Position numbers and translations under genes: made by a program
The notes under the pieces: model-generated
Told to the model about the DNA's origin: nothing
Databases searched by the model: none
The model's input: the letters and a program-made list of their open reading frames with translations, nothing else
In this document: piece by piece, positions 43,869 through 52,800 of the stretch
Layout of the letters: the number at the start of each line of letters is the position of its first letter
Numbering within the stretch: the stretch's first letter is position 1
Assembly: GCF_014697545.1 (NCBI RefSeq)
Contig: NZ_JACJSA010000016.1
Span: 62,001 to 126,000, forward strand
DNA length: 64,000 nucleotides
From: Oscillatoria sp. FACHB-1407
Lineage (GTDB): Bacteria > Cyanobacteriota > Cyanobacteriia > Elainellales > Elainellaceae
Direction of reading: 5' to 3'

Positions 43869-44221
43869 AGATAGATAGAAGTGAGGGGAAAAAAGCTGTT
43901 TAGAAAAGGAAATAGTGTGAGTGCTTATGTAGAGGAAAAAGATGGGTTGAATTGGCTAGGATTTTCAACTGAAGAAATGGATATATGTTTTGCACAACTT
44001 CAATTTCAAAAATAAAAGTCAAAGTAATTGAGCAAGATTTTTCAGTTGCTCAGAAAATGCAAATCTGCTTTGATTTTAAGAGAAGTTGTTTTAGAGAAAG
44101 CCAATACGCTTAGACGTAACAGTACTCCATATTCATCCATTAAAAGTAATCAATGGTAATTGTCAATTTACAGAAATATAGATGTTCTATATATAGAGCT
44201 AATGAAACAATAGCTTTAAAT
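43869..44221. other. Spacer after the helicase operon
   Basis: A 353-base AT-rich spacer between convergent genes. Apart from the possible small frame at 43917-44015 I see nothing here, and no hairpin-T-run terminator is obvious. Confidence 0.3.
43917..44015 (+). CDS. Possible 32-residue small protein
   Basis: GTG at 43917 is preceded by AAAGGAAA and opens a frame encoding SAYVEEKDGLNWLGFSTEEM and ending FAQLQFQK. Acidic and soluble. It lies 48 bases after the second helicase and could be the operon's last gene or chance. Confidence 0.2.
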   Translation: MSAYVEEKDGLNWLGFSTEEMDICFAQLQFQK

Positions 44222-45007
44222 CTATTGATCATCTAATGTAGGGGAGAAACTCATAATCCCGACGCTACTTAAATCTTCTAAAAATTTTTCGCTCTGCTCA
44301 GAACCTGTTGAAATACTGTTTTGAACAAGGGTTGTAATATGAAGCCTTTTTGCAAGAATACCTGCAAGAGCTTCATAAAAACGAGCAGCAAAAGCCTTAT
44401 CTCTTTTTAATTTTCTGTTCAATCGGGAACAAGGAATTGCCCAAACACACGAATCTTCTGTAGCTATAACACTAGCGGAAGGTGGATATCCTTGTACGAA
44501 GGACATTTCTCCAACTACATCACCTGGTTGTAACAGTGCAACTTTACGGTCAGGCAAAGCACTAATTCGGACTTCTAATTCTCCTTCTAAGACAATATAT
44601 AACGCATCAATAGTTTCACCTTCGATAATTAAATTGTCACCTTCCAACAAAGACTTGCTTTTACCTGTACTAATAAGCCATGCACGAGCATTACTGTCTA
44701 GCTGTTTCCAACCTCTTAACACTGAAATTACAGTTTGCTTACTTGTATCTAAACCAGTAGTGTGATTTAACTGAAAAATCTGCTGTTGCCGAAGTAATCT
44801 TCTGGTCTTTTTAATAGCAAAGAATGCTGTCCCCAGGAAGAATACGAGGGTGATTGTAAAACCTGAAGGATTACCACCTGTAAGTATAAGTATGGAAAAA
44901 ACGCCAATAGTTCCTAAAATCAAGTTTTCTAAGATAGGAGCTAGTCTTTGATTTCTTATAACAGGAAATGAAATTTGCTTATGTCCTTTCATTGCAGAAA
45001 TGACCAT
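44222..45007 (-). CDS. Membrane protein with cyclic-nucleotide-binding domain
   Basis: A 261-residue protein. Two membrane segments lie near residues 25-65 (ENLILGTIGVFSILILTGG, FTITLVFFLGTAFFAI). A CNB/CRP-like domain covers about residues 95-225: NLIIEGETIDALYIVLEGEL, LLQPGDVVGEMSFVQGYPPS and ASVIATEDSCVWAI. The usual Arg of the phosphate-binding cassette (RxA) is replaced by PPSASV, so binding of cAMP or cGMP is doubtful. No HTH follows. It starts immediately after the stop of the 149-residue membrane protein, so the two are a pair. Role unknown; nucleotide sensing in defence is possible. Confidence 0.75.
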   Translation of the reverse strand: MVISAMKGHKQISFPVIRNQRLAPILENLILGTIGVFSILILTGGNPSGFTITLVFFLGTAFFAIKKTRRLLRQQQIFQLNHTTGLDTSKQTVISVLRGWKQLDSNARAWLISTGKSKSLLEGDNLIIEGETIDALYIVLEGELEVRISALPDRKVALLQPGDVVGEMSFVQGYPPSASVIATEDSCVWAIPCSRLNRKLKRDKAFAARFYEALAGILAKRLHITTLVQNSISTGSEQSEKFLEDLSSVGIMSFSPTLDDQ

Positions 45008-45457
45008 TCAACTACCTCTTTTCTTCGACTTAGTGAAAGACTTTAGTATGCCACCTGAAGCACGTCCCAAAACAGTGCCCGCAATACTTATCCAAAGCAG
45101 GAAATCAGAACCAACAATTGTGTAGCAAGCGTAACGGTTAACATTTAGTGGACTTATATCTTGACATACTTCAAAACTGGAAAAATGCAGCCCAAGAAGT
45201 AATTTACCAATTAGGTCAGGCAATTGAAGGATTAGAGCATAGGCAATAGTTTCCTGTACTTCCTCCCATACTTGACGGGTCATCTCCTCTCCCATTAGAG
45301 AGATGGCTAAAAAATACATCGGTTCTTTGATACTGAAAATTACTTTCTTAACGAATTTTCCAGCTGCGGTATTCGCTTCTTTATTTGCTAAGGGGTCAGG
45401 AATTTCTTGTTCAAACTCGTTTGATGCTACCTCTGTATTATTTGGTTCTGAAGTCAT
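45008..45457 (-). CDS. Small membrane-associated hypothetical protein
   Basis: A 149-residue protein not recognised. The acidic N-terminus (EFEQEIPDPLANKEANTAAG) is followed by amphipathic or membrane-embedded helices (YFLAISLMGEEMTRQVWEEV, YALILQLPDLIGKLLLGLHF) and a likely membrane segment near residue 120 (GSDFLLWISIAGTVLG). The tail is basic. It abuts the CNB membrane protein gene with no gap, implying a complex. Confidence 0.6.
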   Translation of the reverse strand: MTSEPNNTEVASNEFEQEIPDPLANKEANTAAGKFVKKVIFSIKEPMYFLAISLMGEEMTRQVWEEVQETIAYALILQLPDLIGKLLLGLHFSSFEVCQDISPLNVNRYACYTIVGSDFLLWISIAGTVLGRASGGILKSFTKSKKRGS

Positions 45458-45998
45458 TGCAAATTTAGGTGGTTAACCACGAGTACATAGAGTTTTACGC
45501 TGTTCTGAGAGTTAAATCTCTCAAAACTCTTACCAACAAAAGTTTGTTGCTCTACGTCCAAATAACCACACTTTTTCTTTGATTGCCAATAAATAGTGGG
45601 AAATTTACAAACAACTACATATAGATGAGTAGTATGCTAAGACAATCGCTTTTTCTTTTCCCTCCCATCTGATTAGGTAATATGTACTCTACTCGTACTC
45701 TGTCATGTTTCGTTAGGCTCGTGTAGAAGCTCTTGCACTAACAAAGACTTCTACATCTAATGAATAACGAACTGCCGAATCAGCCAACCTAAGAACACTT
45801 ATCACTGTAGGCAAATTATAAACACTACATTTTGGTCTGCCAAGAGTTAATGTGCTGATATTGCAGTATCTTGACTTAAAGCTTTTGCACAATACATTAG
45901 TACTAAAAGTAAACCAGGTTAATGCTTCTTGTTGCTGCCATTTTCCCTAGCTCAAAATCTTACTCAAGTAACTTCAAGACTAATACATGTGTATGGTT
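45458..45998. other. Intergenic region without recognised features
   Basis: A 541-base AT-rich spacer upstream of the small membrane-protein pair and downstream of the 579-residue gene. No gene, RNA or clear hairpin is visible. It probably holds the promoter of the pair. Confidence 0.3.
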
Positions 45999-47738
45999 CT
46001 ATAACTGGTTAATCAGTTGAGGAATCTCGTCAGGATAAACGATGATATCCCAGCCAGACGAGGAGAGTGTTTGGAGGTGTCGATCGCTCCAATCCCCATC
46101 CACAATCAGGGCTAACTGAGTGACTCCAGCACGGGGGGTAAAAGTTTTTGTAGCTGGATGATATTGATATTTAACACTACGTGCTCTAGCAGAGAGTTCT
46201 TTAGTTTTGTCATTAGGATGGCTAGCGTGGGCACTTTTCCAATGAATTAGAGTGCTGCCAACCTTGACGAAAGGAGTCGTTGCGCTGTTTTTGCCTGTAC
46301 CCGCATATTCATTTACCCAACCTATGTAGGGAACTTTGGGGCTGTAGGGTTTGCCTTGCTTCGTCAACTCAGCCTCCAGTAGCCAAAGCAGTGGCTCAAA
46401 GTTTCGGTAGGGAATTAGCCGATCTTCCAGATTTTCTTTGATCACCCACTGTTCCACTTTAGTTCTGAGTTTTCCAATGTCCGAATGACTAACATTTTGT
46501 GCAAAGCGTTTGGCAAGCCCAGTAGCTAAAGCTTGCAAACGTTCAGGTGATAGCATCTTCTCTCGCTGGATAAATGGCGGAATCACGAAACCACCTGCCC
46601 CAAAATCTGGAACTCCTGTATCGGTCGCCAGTTGAGCAAGACCATACCCTTGAAGTCTGCCTGATTTCGCTTTCAATAAGGAAATCATAATTTCGTAAAT
46701 CCAGACCTTCTCATCCCCTGCTACGCCCGATAACCCTGCTGGGTCGTTAAAGCATTGAACCAGCAATTGCTCTAGTGAATCTGGATCAGTCACCTGGTCA
46801 TAGTGGTTCTCGATAAACTCTACATGAGCATCGACCCGTCCCAAATCTCGCAACGGGTTAATCCAGATACTCATCGACTGGGGAGCTTTCTGCAACACGG
46901 TTTCACAGGCTGTAGCCCCAAGCAGAGCCAAAGCTCCGTCGATTTCTTTGTCAGCCACTTTCGCACCGACCAGTGACTTCTTAAAGAAACCCAAATCCCA
47001 GGCATACTGAGGTACGTTGTCTACATGAACTCCCGTTGGTTTGTTATAGCCCGCATAAACGAGTTGCCGCAGTTGCGGTTCCAACACCAGCAGCTTACCC
47101 AGCCCACGACGAACCGATGTATTCTTGGCTTTTGGTGGATTATGAGGTTTGGCGTAATCAATCTGCATCAATGCCCATACGGGATCAAGCTCGGTTTTGC
47201 GCCGTTGCAGGGCTTGAGCAAGATCTTGAGCGAGAGAGGCGATCGCAGATGATAAACCTTGATCTGATTTCAAGCAAGTATCAAGAAAGGCAAGCTTTTC
47301 TTCTTTATTTATTAAATTTCTGCGGGCGGCTAAAGCTATCCACTCAAAGACTTTATTAGAGTATGGATAGTCATCAATATGAAATCCATAATCTACTATT
47401 TCATCAATCAATGATCTAACCATCTCTTTTTGTCTTGATAAAGCGTAGATGCTGATTAAAGCTGCTGTCGAATGCGTATGTGATTTGCCTTCAAAAACTT
47501 CAGCCAAATTACGCCACATCTTCATGTGACTATTGTGAGACGCTCCGCTTGCAGTAACTAAGATTAAATGAGATGGCTCTTCTGAATTCAAGCCAATGGT
47601 GAAATCCGGATTGATAGTGAGAGTACTGGGTTTTTGGTTCCAATAAATATTCCCTTCTATCCCTGAAATTTCTACAGCCCTTTGTAAGGCTTTGTAAACG
47701 ATGACCTCAGCCAATATTCCTCTAATTTCATTCGCCAT
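45999..47738 (-). CDS. Putative restriction-endonuclease-like protein (paralog of the 701-residue gene)
   Basis: A 579-residue protein. The N-terminus resembles a PD-(D/E)xK fold: Glu in ILAEVIVYKALQRA, then NPDFTIGLN, HLILVTASGASHNSHMKMWR and NLAEVFEGKS. The middle 350 residues are helical and unrecognised. The C-terminus has DKTKELSARARSVKY and QLALIVDGDWSD with LSSSGWDII. Both ends match the 701-residue protein at 58.1-60.2 kb (PDIVI, ILYVTHWSD, KFWRTWEEL; DKTKELAGRCRAL, QLALVLDGDWD, AGWDWV). The pair flanks the sacsin-UvrD module. Nuclease activity is inferred from these motifs only. Confidence 0.6.
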   Translation of the reverse strand: MANEIRGILAEVIVYKALQRAVEISGIEGNIYWNQKPSTLTINPDFTIGLNSEEPSHLILVTASGASHNSHMKMWRNLAEVFEGKSHTHSTAALISIYALSRQKEMVRSLIDEIVDYGFHIDDYPYSNKVFEWIALAARRNLINKEEKLAFLDTCLKSDQGLSSAIASLAQDLAQALQRRKTELDPVWALMQIDYAKPHNPPKAKNTSVRRGLGKLLVLEPQLRQLVYAGYNKPTGVHVDNVPQYAWDLGFFKKSLVGAKVADKEIDGALALLGATACETVLQKAPQSMSIWINPLRDLGRVDAHVEFIENHYDQVTDPDSLEQLLVQCFNDPAGLSGVAGDEKVWIYEIMISLLKAKSGRLQGYGLAQLATDTGVPDFGAGGFVIPPFIQREKMLSPERLQALATGLAKRFAQNVSHSDIGKLRTKVEQWVIKENLEDRLIPYRNFEPLLWLLEAELTKQGKPYSPKVPYIGWVNEYAGTGKNSATTPFVKVGSTLIHWKSAHASHPNDKTKELSARARSVKYQYHPATKTFTPRAGVTQLALIVDGDWSDRHLQTLSSSGWDIIVYPDEIPQLINQL

Positions 47739-47778
47739 AATCTGTTCCCTCTGCCACTGCTTCTACAGCACCTCACAA

Positions 47779-48009
47779 TTATTTAGATGAATTTAAGAAA
47801 GCTATCGCTTTGATTATGCTTGCCATACCTCCGAGGATTACTGAAACTAGGATAGATACTGCAACGATGACTTCTGTCGGACTATATCCAGTCTTGATCC
47901 ACTCAAGGGACGTATCAGCAGGAAAATGATTATCTGAAATTTGGGTAGTTGAAAGGTGCTTGTTTGAAGTAGTCGAAGTCGAGTTAGTTTCAAATTGCTC
48001 TGGGTTCAT
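47779..48009 (-). CDS. Small single-pass membrane protein
   Basis: A 76-residue protein with a Ser/Thr/Asn-rich hydrophilic N-terminus and one membrane segment near residues 45-70 (EVIVAVSILVSVILGGMASI). Not recognised. It lies between the MerR-like regulator and the 579-residue gene on the same strand with short gaps, so it is probably in the same transcript. Confidence 0.55.
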   Translation of the reverse strand: MNPEQFETNSTSTTSNKHLSTTQISDNHFPADTSLEWIKTGYSPTEVIVAVSILVSVILGGMASIIKAIAFLNSSK

Positions 48010-48052
48010 CAGAAAATCCTTTCGTTGAGAATGTTATTAAGTACTTTTGAAG

Positions 48053-48478
48053 TCAACCTTCCCAGTCTTCACTATCAGGATCAATAGTTTCATCGCCTTT
48101 TAGCTTTGCATGTATTCGAGAGATTTCGATTTGGATATCTTGAAGAGCGTCTTGTAAAATCTCCTCATGTTTTCTCATTTCTTCGAGGACATAGCTAAGT
48201 TCATCTGTATCTTCTGCATCAATTAGTGCAATAAGATCAATGACCTCAGCTTTTAGAAGGCAACTCTTATACCTTAGAAATCTCTCTAATCGACTGATCT
48301 GGCTAGCCTCAATAGCCAACATTTCTCGTCCACGGCTTCTATGACTTCGTCCTTTAAAGACATGTTTGGTTATCTTTAACACGCCTGCATCAACCCAATC
48401 CATCAAAGTTGCTCTTTTAATCCCGTAAGATTCAAGAACATCAGGAAGTTTTTGGGGCTCAGAGGATTGGTCAAGCAT
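48053..48478 (-). CDS. MerR-like DNA-binding regulator
   Basis: A 141-residue protein. The N-terminal winged HTH reads LPDVLESYGIKRATLMDWVD then AGVLKITKHVFKGRSHRSRG and RLERFLRYKSCLL, as in MerR or excisionase-type domains. The C-terminal half is a coiled-coil helix (ISRIHAKLKGDETIDP region) with no Cys ligands, so metal sensing is unlikely. The upstream spacer carries TAACGG repeats that could be its operator. It lies inside the nuclease-helicase module and may time its expression. Confidence 0.75.
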   Translation of the reverse strand: MLDQSSEPQKLPDVLESYGIKRATLMDWVDAGVLKITKHVFKGRSHRSRGREMLAIEASQISRLERFLRYKSCLLKAEVIDLIALIDAEDTDELSYVLEEMRKHEEILQDALQDIQIEISRIHAKLKGDETIDPDSEDWEG

Positions 48479-48557
48479 TTAATGTGAACTAAATCTATGT
48501 TGACATTCTCAAATTAGCAGCAGGTAGAAAGCAGTAGTATGTAATGCTTATCTACTA

Positions 48558-48609
48558 TAACGGTGTGTAATAGAGACACGTGACATCAAAACGTAACGGC
48601 CATCCGTTA
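48558..48609. promoter_or_regulatory. TAACGG repeats upstream of the MerR-like gene
   Basis: TAACGG occurs at 48558-48563 and 48594-48599, and inverted (CCGTTA) at 48604-48609; the last two form the dyad TAACGG-CCAT-CCGTTA. They lie 80-130 bases before the MerR-like start codon, in the 162-base gap after the Cas4/AddB-like gene. Confidence 0.35.
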
Positions 48610-48640
48610 AAACTTGTCATTCAAATATCATCTAGTTACC

Positions 48641-49831
48641 TCAATCTAAAGACTTGATTTCTGGTAATTTTGGAGTACTCTCCTTTGTGTAACTTGGGCA
48701 AAATGTTCGAGCGTCACAGGCAGTGCAGGTACTCTCATCCTCCGCATTTTTCTCCCACGTGGACAATACCCGCCCCTGCTGCAACTCCTTCCCCCGGCAA
48801 ATTTCAATCCGGGCAACAGCATTGTCAAACTCCTGTAATGCATGAGCGATCGTTGCTTCCGACACTGGTAGAACTCGCAAAGCCCGCTTCAGTCGAAACT
48901 CAAACGGCAAAATCGGAGGCTCTTCCCCCTTACGATCTTTCCACTCCCGCAGCAACTGTTCTGTTTCACTTCCCGGTTCTGGCACTACATCCGTTTCCCC
49001 ACTAGCAATCTCCTCCCGTAGTCGCCGCAGGTCTCCCTTCGTCGGCAGCAACTCATTCAGGTAGATAATCACTCCAGCCATGACGGGCAAACTATCTTCC
49101 TGTGCCTGTCGCAAGTGAGCATAGGTTTGAGCCTGCCAACCATAAATGTCCCAAAAGCTGGGCTTACCGGGGTCAATTGGCTTCTGCGACGGGCGACGCA
49201 TTCCCTTGTAGTCGATAATCACCTCAAACTCACCGGGAGGCTTGAGCGATCGCGCCTTAAAATCTGTTAGAAGCTCTTTCACCAACAGATTGCCCCACAG
49301 ATCCGGGTCGTAAAGCTGCACATTCGTCACAACGTCAATTACGCCCATCATCTCGTAGCGATCGGCTTCTCGGAAGCGATACTGAGCCGGAATCTGAGCA
49401 AGTGGTAGTGGTCGTGCCCCTGTCAACCGAACCTCTGCCCGATGAATCAGGGGAAACAATTGCGGTCCCAATTCGTTTACAGCCGCTTTAGCCCTGGCGT
49501 ATCCTAATTCCTCCAGGTCTGTTCCCCAGGGAAAAAGCTGCTGCGCTGCTAGTCGTTTCTTGATGAGTTCGCAGATTTCGGCGATCGTCTCCTCTGACCA
49601 GGGGGGCAACTCCACTGCTCCCCTTTTCCGAGACTCATCAAATCGGCGATAGGACTCCTCTAACACTCCATGAATAAACTGACCAAACCATGCCTGTACG
49701 GGGCGAGTTGAAGGTAGTTTGCCAATGCGCGTGTATCGATATTGAAGCCCGCACCGCAGGAAGCCAAGCAAATCTCCAGTCAGACTGTAGGAAGGAAGTG
49801 CATAAACCGCAGGACGTTTAGAAAGTTGCAT
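48641..49831 (-). CDS. Cas4/AddB-like PD-(D/E)xK nuclease with Fe-S cysteines
   Basis: A 396-residue RecB-family nuclease. Motifs in order: Cys in GFLRCGLQYRYTRIGKL, His in FGQFIHGVLEESY, Asp in MGVIDVVTNV, D-x-K in VIIDYKGMRR, the Gln motif in YGWQAQTYAHL, and a terminal C-x2-C-x5-C in CTACDARTFCPSY. One N-terminal plus three C-terminal cysteines is the 4Fe-4S arrangement of Cas4 and AddB. The ATG overlaps the sacsin-like gene stop (TAATG) with AAGGAGG upstream, so the two are translationally coupled. Together with the UvrD-like helicase it resembles an AddAB-type helicase-nuclease pair. Confidence 0.85.
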   Translation of the reverse strand: MQLSKRPAVYALPSYSLTGDLLGFLRCGLQYRYTRIGKLPSTRPVQAWFGQFIHGVLEESYRRFDESRKRGAVELPPWSEETIAEICELIKKRLAAQQLFPWGTDLEELGYARAKAAVNELGPQLFPLIHRAEVRLTGARPLPLAQIPAQYRFREADRYEMMGVIDVVTNVQLYDPDLWGNLLVKELLTDFKARSLKPPGEFEVIIDYKGMRRPSQKPIDPGKPSFWDIYGWQAQTYAHLRQAQEDSLPVMAGVIIYLNELLPTKGDLRRLREEIASGETDVVPEPGSETEQLLREWKDRKGEEPPILPFEFRLKRALRVLPVSEATIAHALQEFDNAVARIEICRGKELQQGRVLSTWEKNAEDESTCTACDARTFCPSYTKESTPKLPEIKSLD

Positions 49832-52800
49832 TAGCCCTCCTTGTTTGCTTCATCATCTGCTAACTGTCGCCAGCTATCGTCGTAGTAAAACTCACCCACT
49901 AACCCAACTGGGTTCTGAATGGGGGTTACTTTAGCTTCATCTGATTCGGCTTGTTCCACTACATATAGCCAGAATTTATCTTGCTCAACGTTCCCTGTTT
50001 CAAACTGCTTTAAGGTCATACAAACTCCACGTCTATCCCACACTCCTCGGAGTGACTTGACCTCGATGTAGCGCTCCTCGCCCGATCGCTGATCCGTTGA
50101 CTTAATGTCATAACCAGCGTGATTCGGGTCAATCTCATTCATATCCTGAGGGGCACGCCCATGCTGACGCTCATACTCCATTACCCGTGCCATTCCAGCC
50201 TGGTCAATTTTTCTCGCTTCGGATTCTGTCAGTTCCGTTTCTGCATTTTTGTTCGGATCGACCTCTAACCCAGAACGGACACGAACACCGTTGCGATACT
50301 GCTGGCTCGAATATGTTGTTCTCGGTTGAGATCGTCGTCTGCTAGCACTTTTCGATCGCCCCGATCCGCTCGATTGCCTTAACCGAATGACATTGTTTCT
50401 TCTAGAAACAGAGGGAGTTAGGGGAGGTCGGCGATCCCTCTCTTCAAAATCACTTTGACCAATACCCTCAGAATCATCTTGACCAGTGGACTGAGCAGCA
50501 GGTTTTACATCTAAAATGCCTCTTCTCTGTGGGGCTGCTGGGGTGGGCTTTGCAGGCTTAATGATTGGATTGGCAGTGGGCTGAGTGGGCGTGGAGGAAA
50601 CAGGAGATGAAACGGCTGGCGAGCTATTTGATGTAGATGGAGCAGGGGCAGGTTTAGGAATGGGTGGTTGTGGAGCATTGCCGTTAAAGGGTTTAGCAAT
50701 TGCTTGTCCTGTAGAACTACCATTAGAGGCTGAAGTTGCGGCAGAACTTGCTGGCTCCCGCCCATTGTTACTGCTTGTTGTACCATCATCCCCGTCATCT
50801 ATTGCAAACTCATCCAAGAAGTTACCATCAAAAATTTCATCAACTTCGTCTTCATCTGTTTCTTCAAACGATACTGTCACTAGAGGCGATCGCTTAAGGT
50901 GCTTAACTCGAAGCTCATCCAACAATTGTTCAATTTCGGATGGATGACTTTCAATAATTGTTTGTAGACGAGCGGTGTCAGCCAGCTTAAGCTTAAGGTT
51001 ATCCAATCGCTGATTGAGGCTATCAGTGAGATAGTTACGCATCAACTTTTCGCTTTTGTAGCTGAGGTAGAACACACACTTATTTGGCTCGAAGAAGTAG
51101 TTCCCTTGCAAACCAGAAGCAATGCAGCGATCGTGTAGAAGCAAATTGGTCGTAATTGTCGCTGCCGCTTTAACCTCTACCCTTGCCAGCCAACTCAGTT
51201 CTGCTTCAATATCTAGCCCATACTGGTCTATAATCAATCGCTCTAATCCGTTGATGAATTCTGATGATCTCAACAAGTTCTGCCACTTCTGACAAAATTT
51301 GTTTGCATTCTGGTGATTTAATAACTCAATCTTTGTTGGTTTTTCAACTACATCACTCAGTAAGGATCGGCTACCTGCATCAATTGCTAGACTATGTGGC
51401 ACTTCAGGATGCAAGATTTTGACTTGATCGCGACCAACGATCGCATCAAGTCGCCAGGGTGCATCAGGGATAAGAATTTGGTCGGGGGGCAATAGCAAAT
51501 TATCATCTGTTAGGAGTAGCAAGTCATAATCAGCCGCAGAACATTGCTCTGTCTCTAAATCCTGTGTTAGGAGCTTTAGAACCTCGCAGACACACTTCCC
51601 GTCATCCTCGCTGAGGGAATTTCCTTTGCAGTCTGCTGCCACCTCTTCCAAAAAGGCTACATAATCACTAATATCAGGCGATTTCTTCTGACCCAATAGT
51701 TCATAAACCTGGCGAATTTGCGGTTTGTCGATCAGAATTTTCTGCCTACGTTTGCCAAAAAATGGCACTTTCTTTTGAAACGTATGTTCTGGCAACCAAA
51801 ATTGTCCGTAATCCCACAAACATTCATAACCATCTAGCTGATCTCGTAACCATTGTTGCCCCTTCTCAGAAGATCCAGTGCTACAAAAGATGTTGTGAAA
51901 GTAACCATAAATGTTTTGCACTGACTTATGGAAGGCTTCATTATCAATACCGTTTCCACGAGTTTCACTCCACAAATCGATTAGTGTTTTGAAGTGATTA
52001 ACAACTGACTGTTGATCAGGATAGGTACTAAACCCCAACGCTGTTTGAAATTCTTTCGATGGTAGCTTACCAATAGGAAGTAGAGGCTTCTGACTAGCTA
52101 CGAGAGATCCGTAAGGACTAAAGCAGACTTCAGAACTGCGATATAGCTTATTCTGCGGAACTGTAAATGCTGGAAATCGATTAAGTTTCTCTGGATCTCT
52201 TTCAACAGGAAGCCAAGCCCGTATCTTCAATGCTTCAGCCAAAGATTTTTCGCTAGATATCTTCTTGTTTTCTAAACGATCCCAATGTTTTTCAATGTAG
52301 GTAAATATAGCTACTAAATGCTTAGCGATTTCAGATGTTACACCGTTCTGCGCTTGCTGAATTTGTCCATCTACATATGCCAATAAATCACTTGCACTAG
52401 GCGTTACCAGCATCCCTAACTTTTGGAAAAAGCCAAGCCAGTGCTCCACATTTTTGTAAATTGTCATGTCAGGAGTGTGAGCACGGTCTCCCAACACCTG
52501 TCGCACTTGATTATATGTTTTGGGGTTGTAAATAGCACTTGCTGGTCTCAAATGACCATCGGTACACCGTATTAAAGGTGCTCCTTGGACTTGCTTTTCC
52601 AAGTTAAGGCTTTGACTACGTTTCTCTAGTTCCGTTTGAGCGATACTTAAATGGTCACGTATCCACTCCAGAGCTTCTAACTGTTGATTTGACTGAAGAC
52701 TGGCATAATCCTTCAGCAAGTTCTGGATCATCGTCACATGATCTAGAACAGAAACCCCCAGGAAGTCATAAAACGCTTTCCATTCTTGGCTACTTTCACT

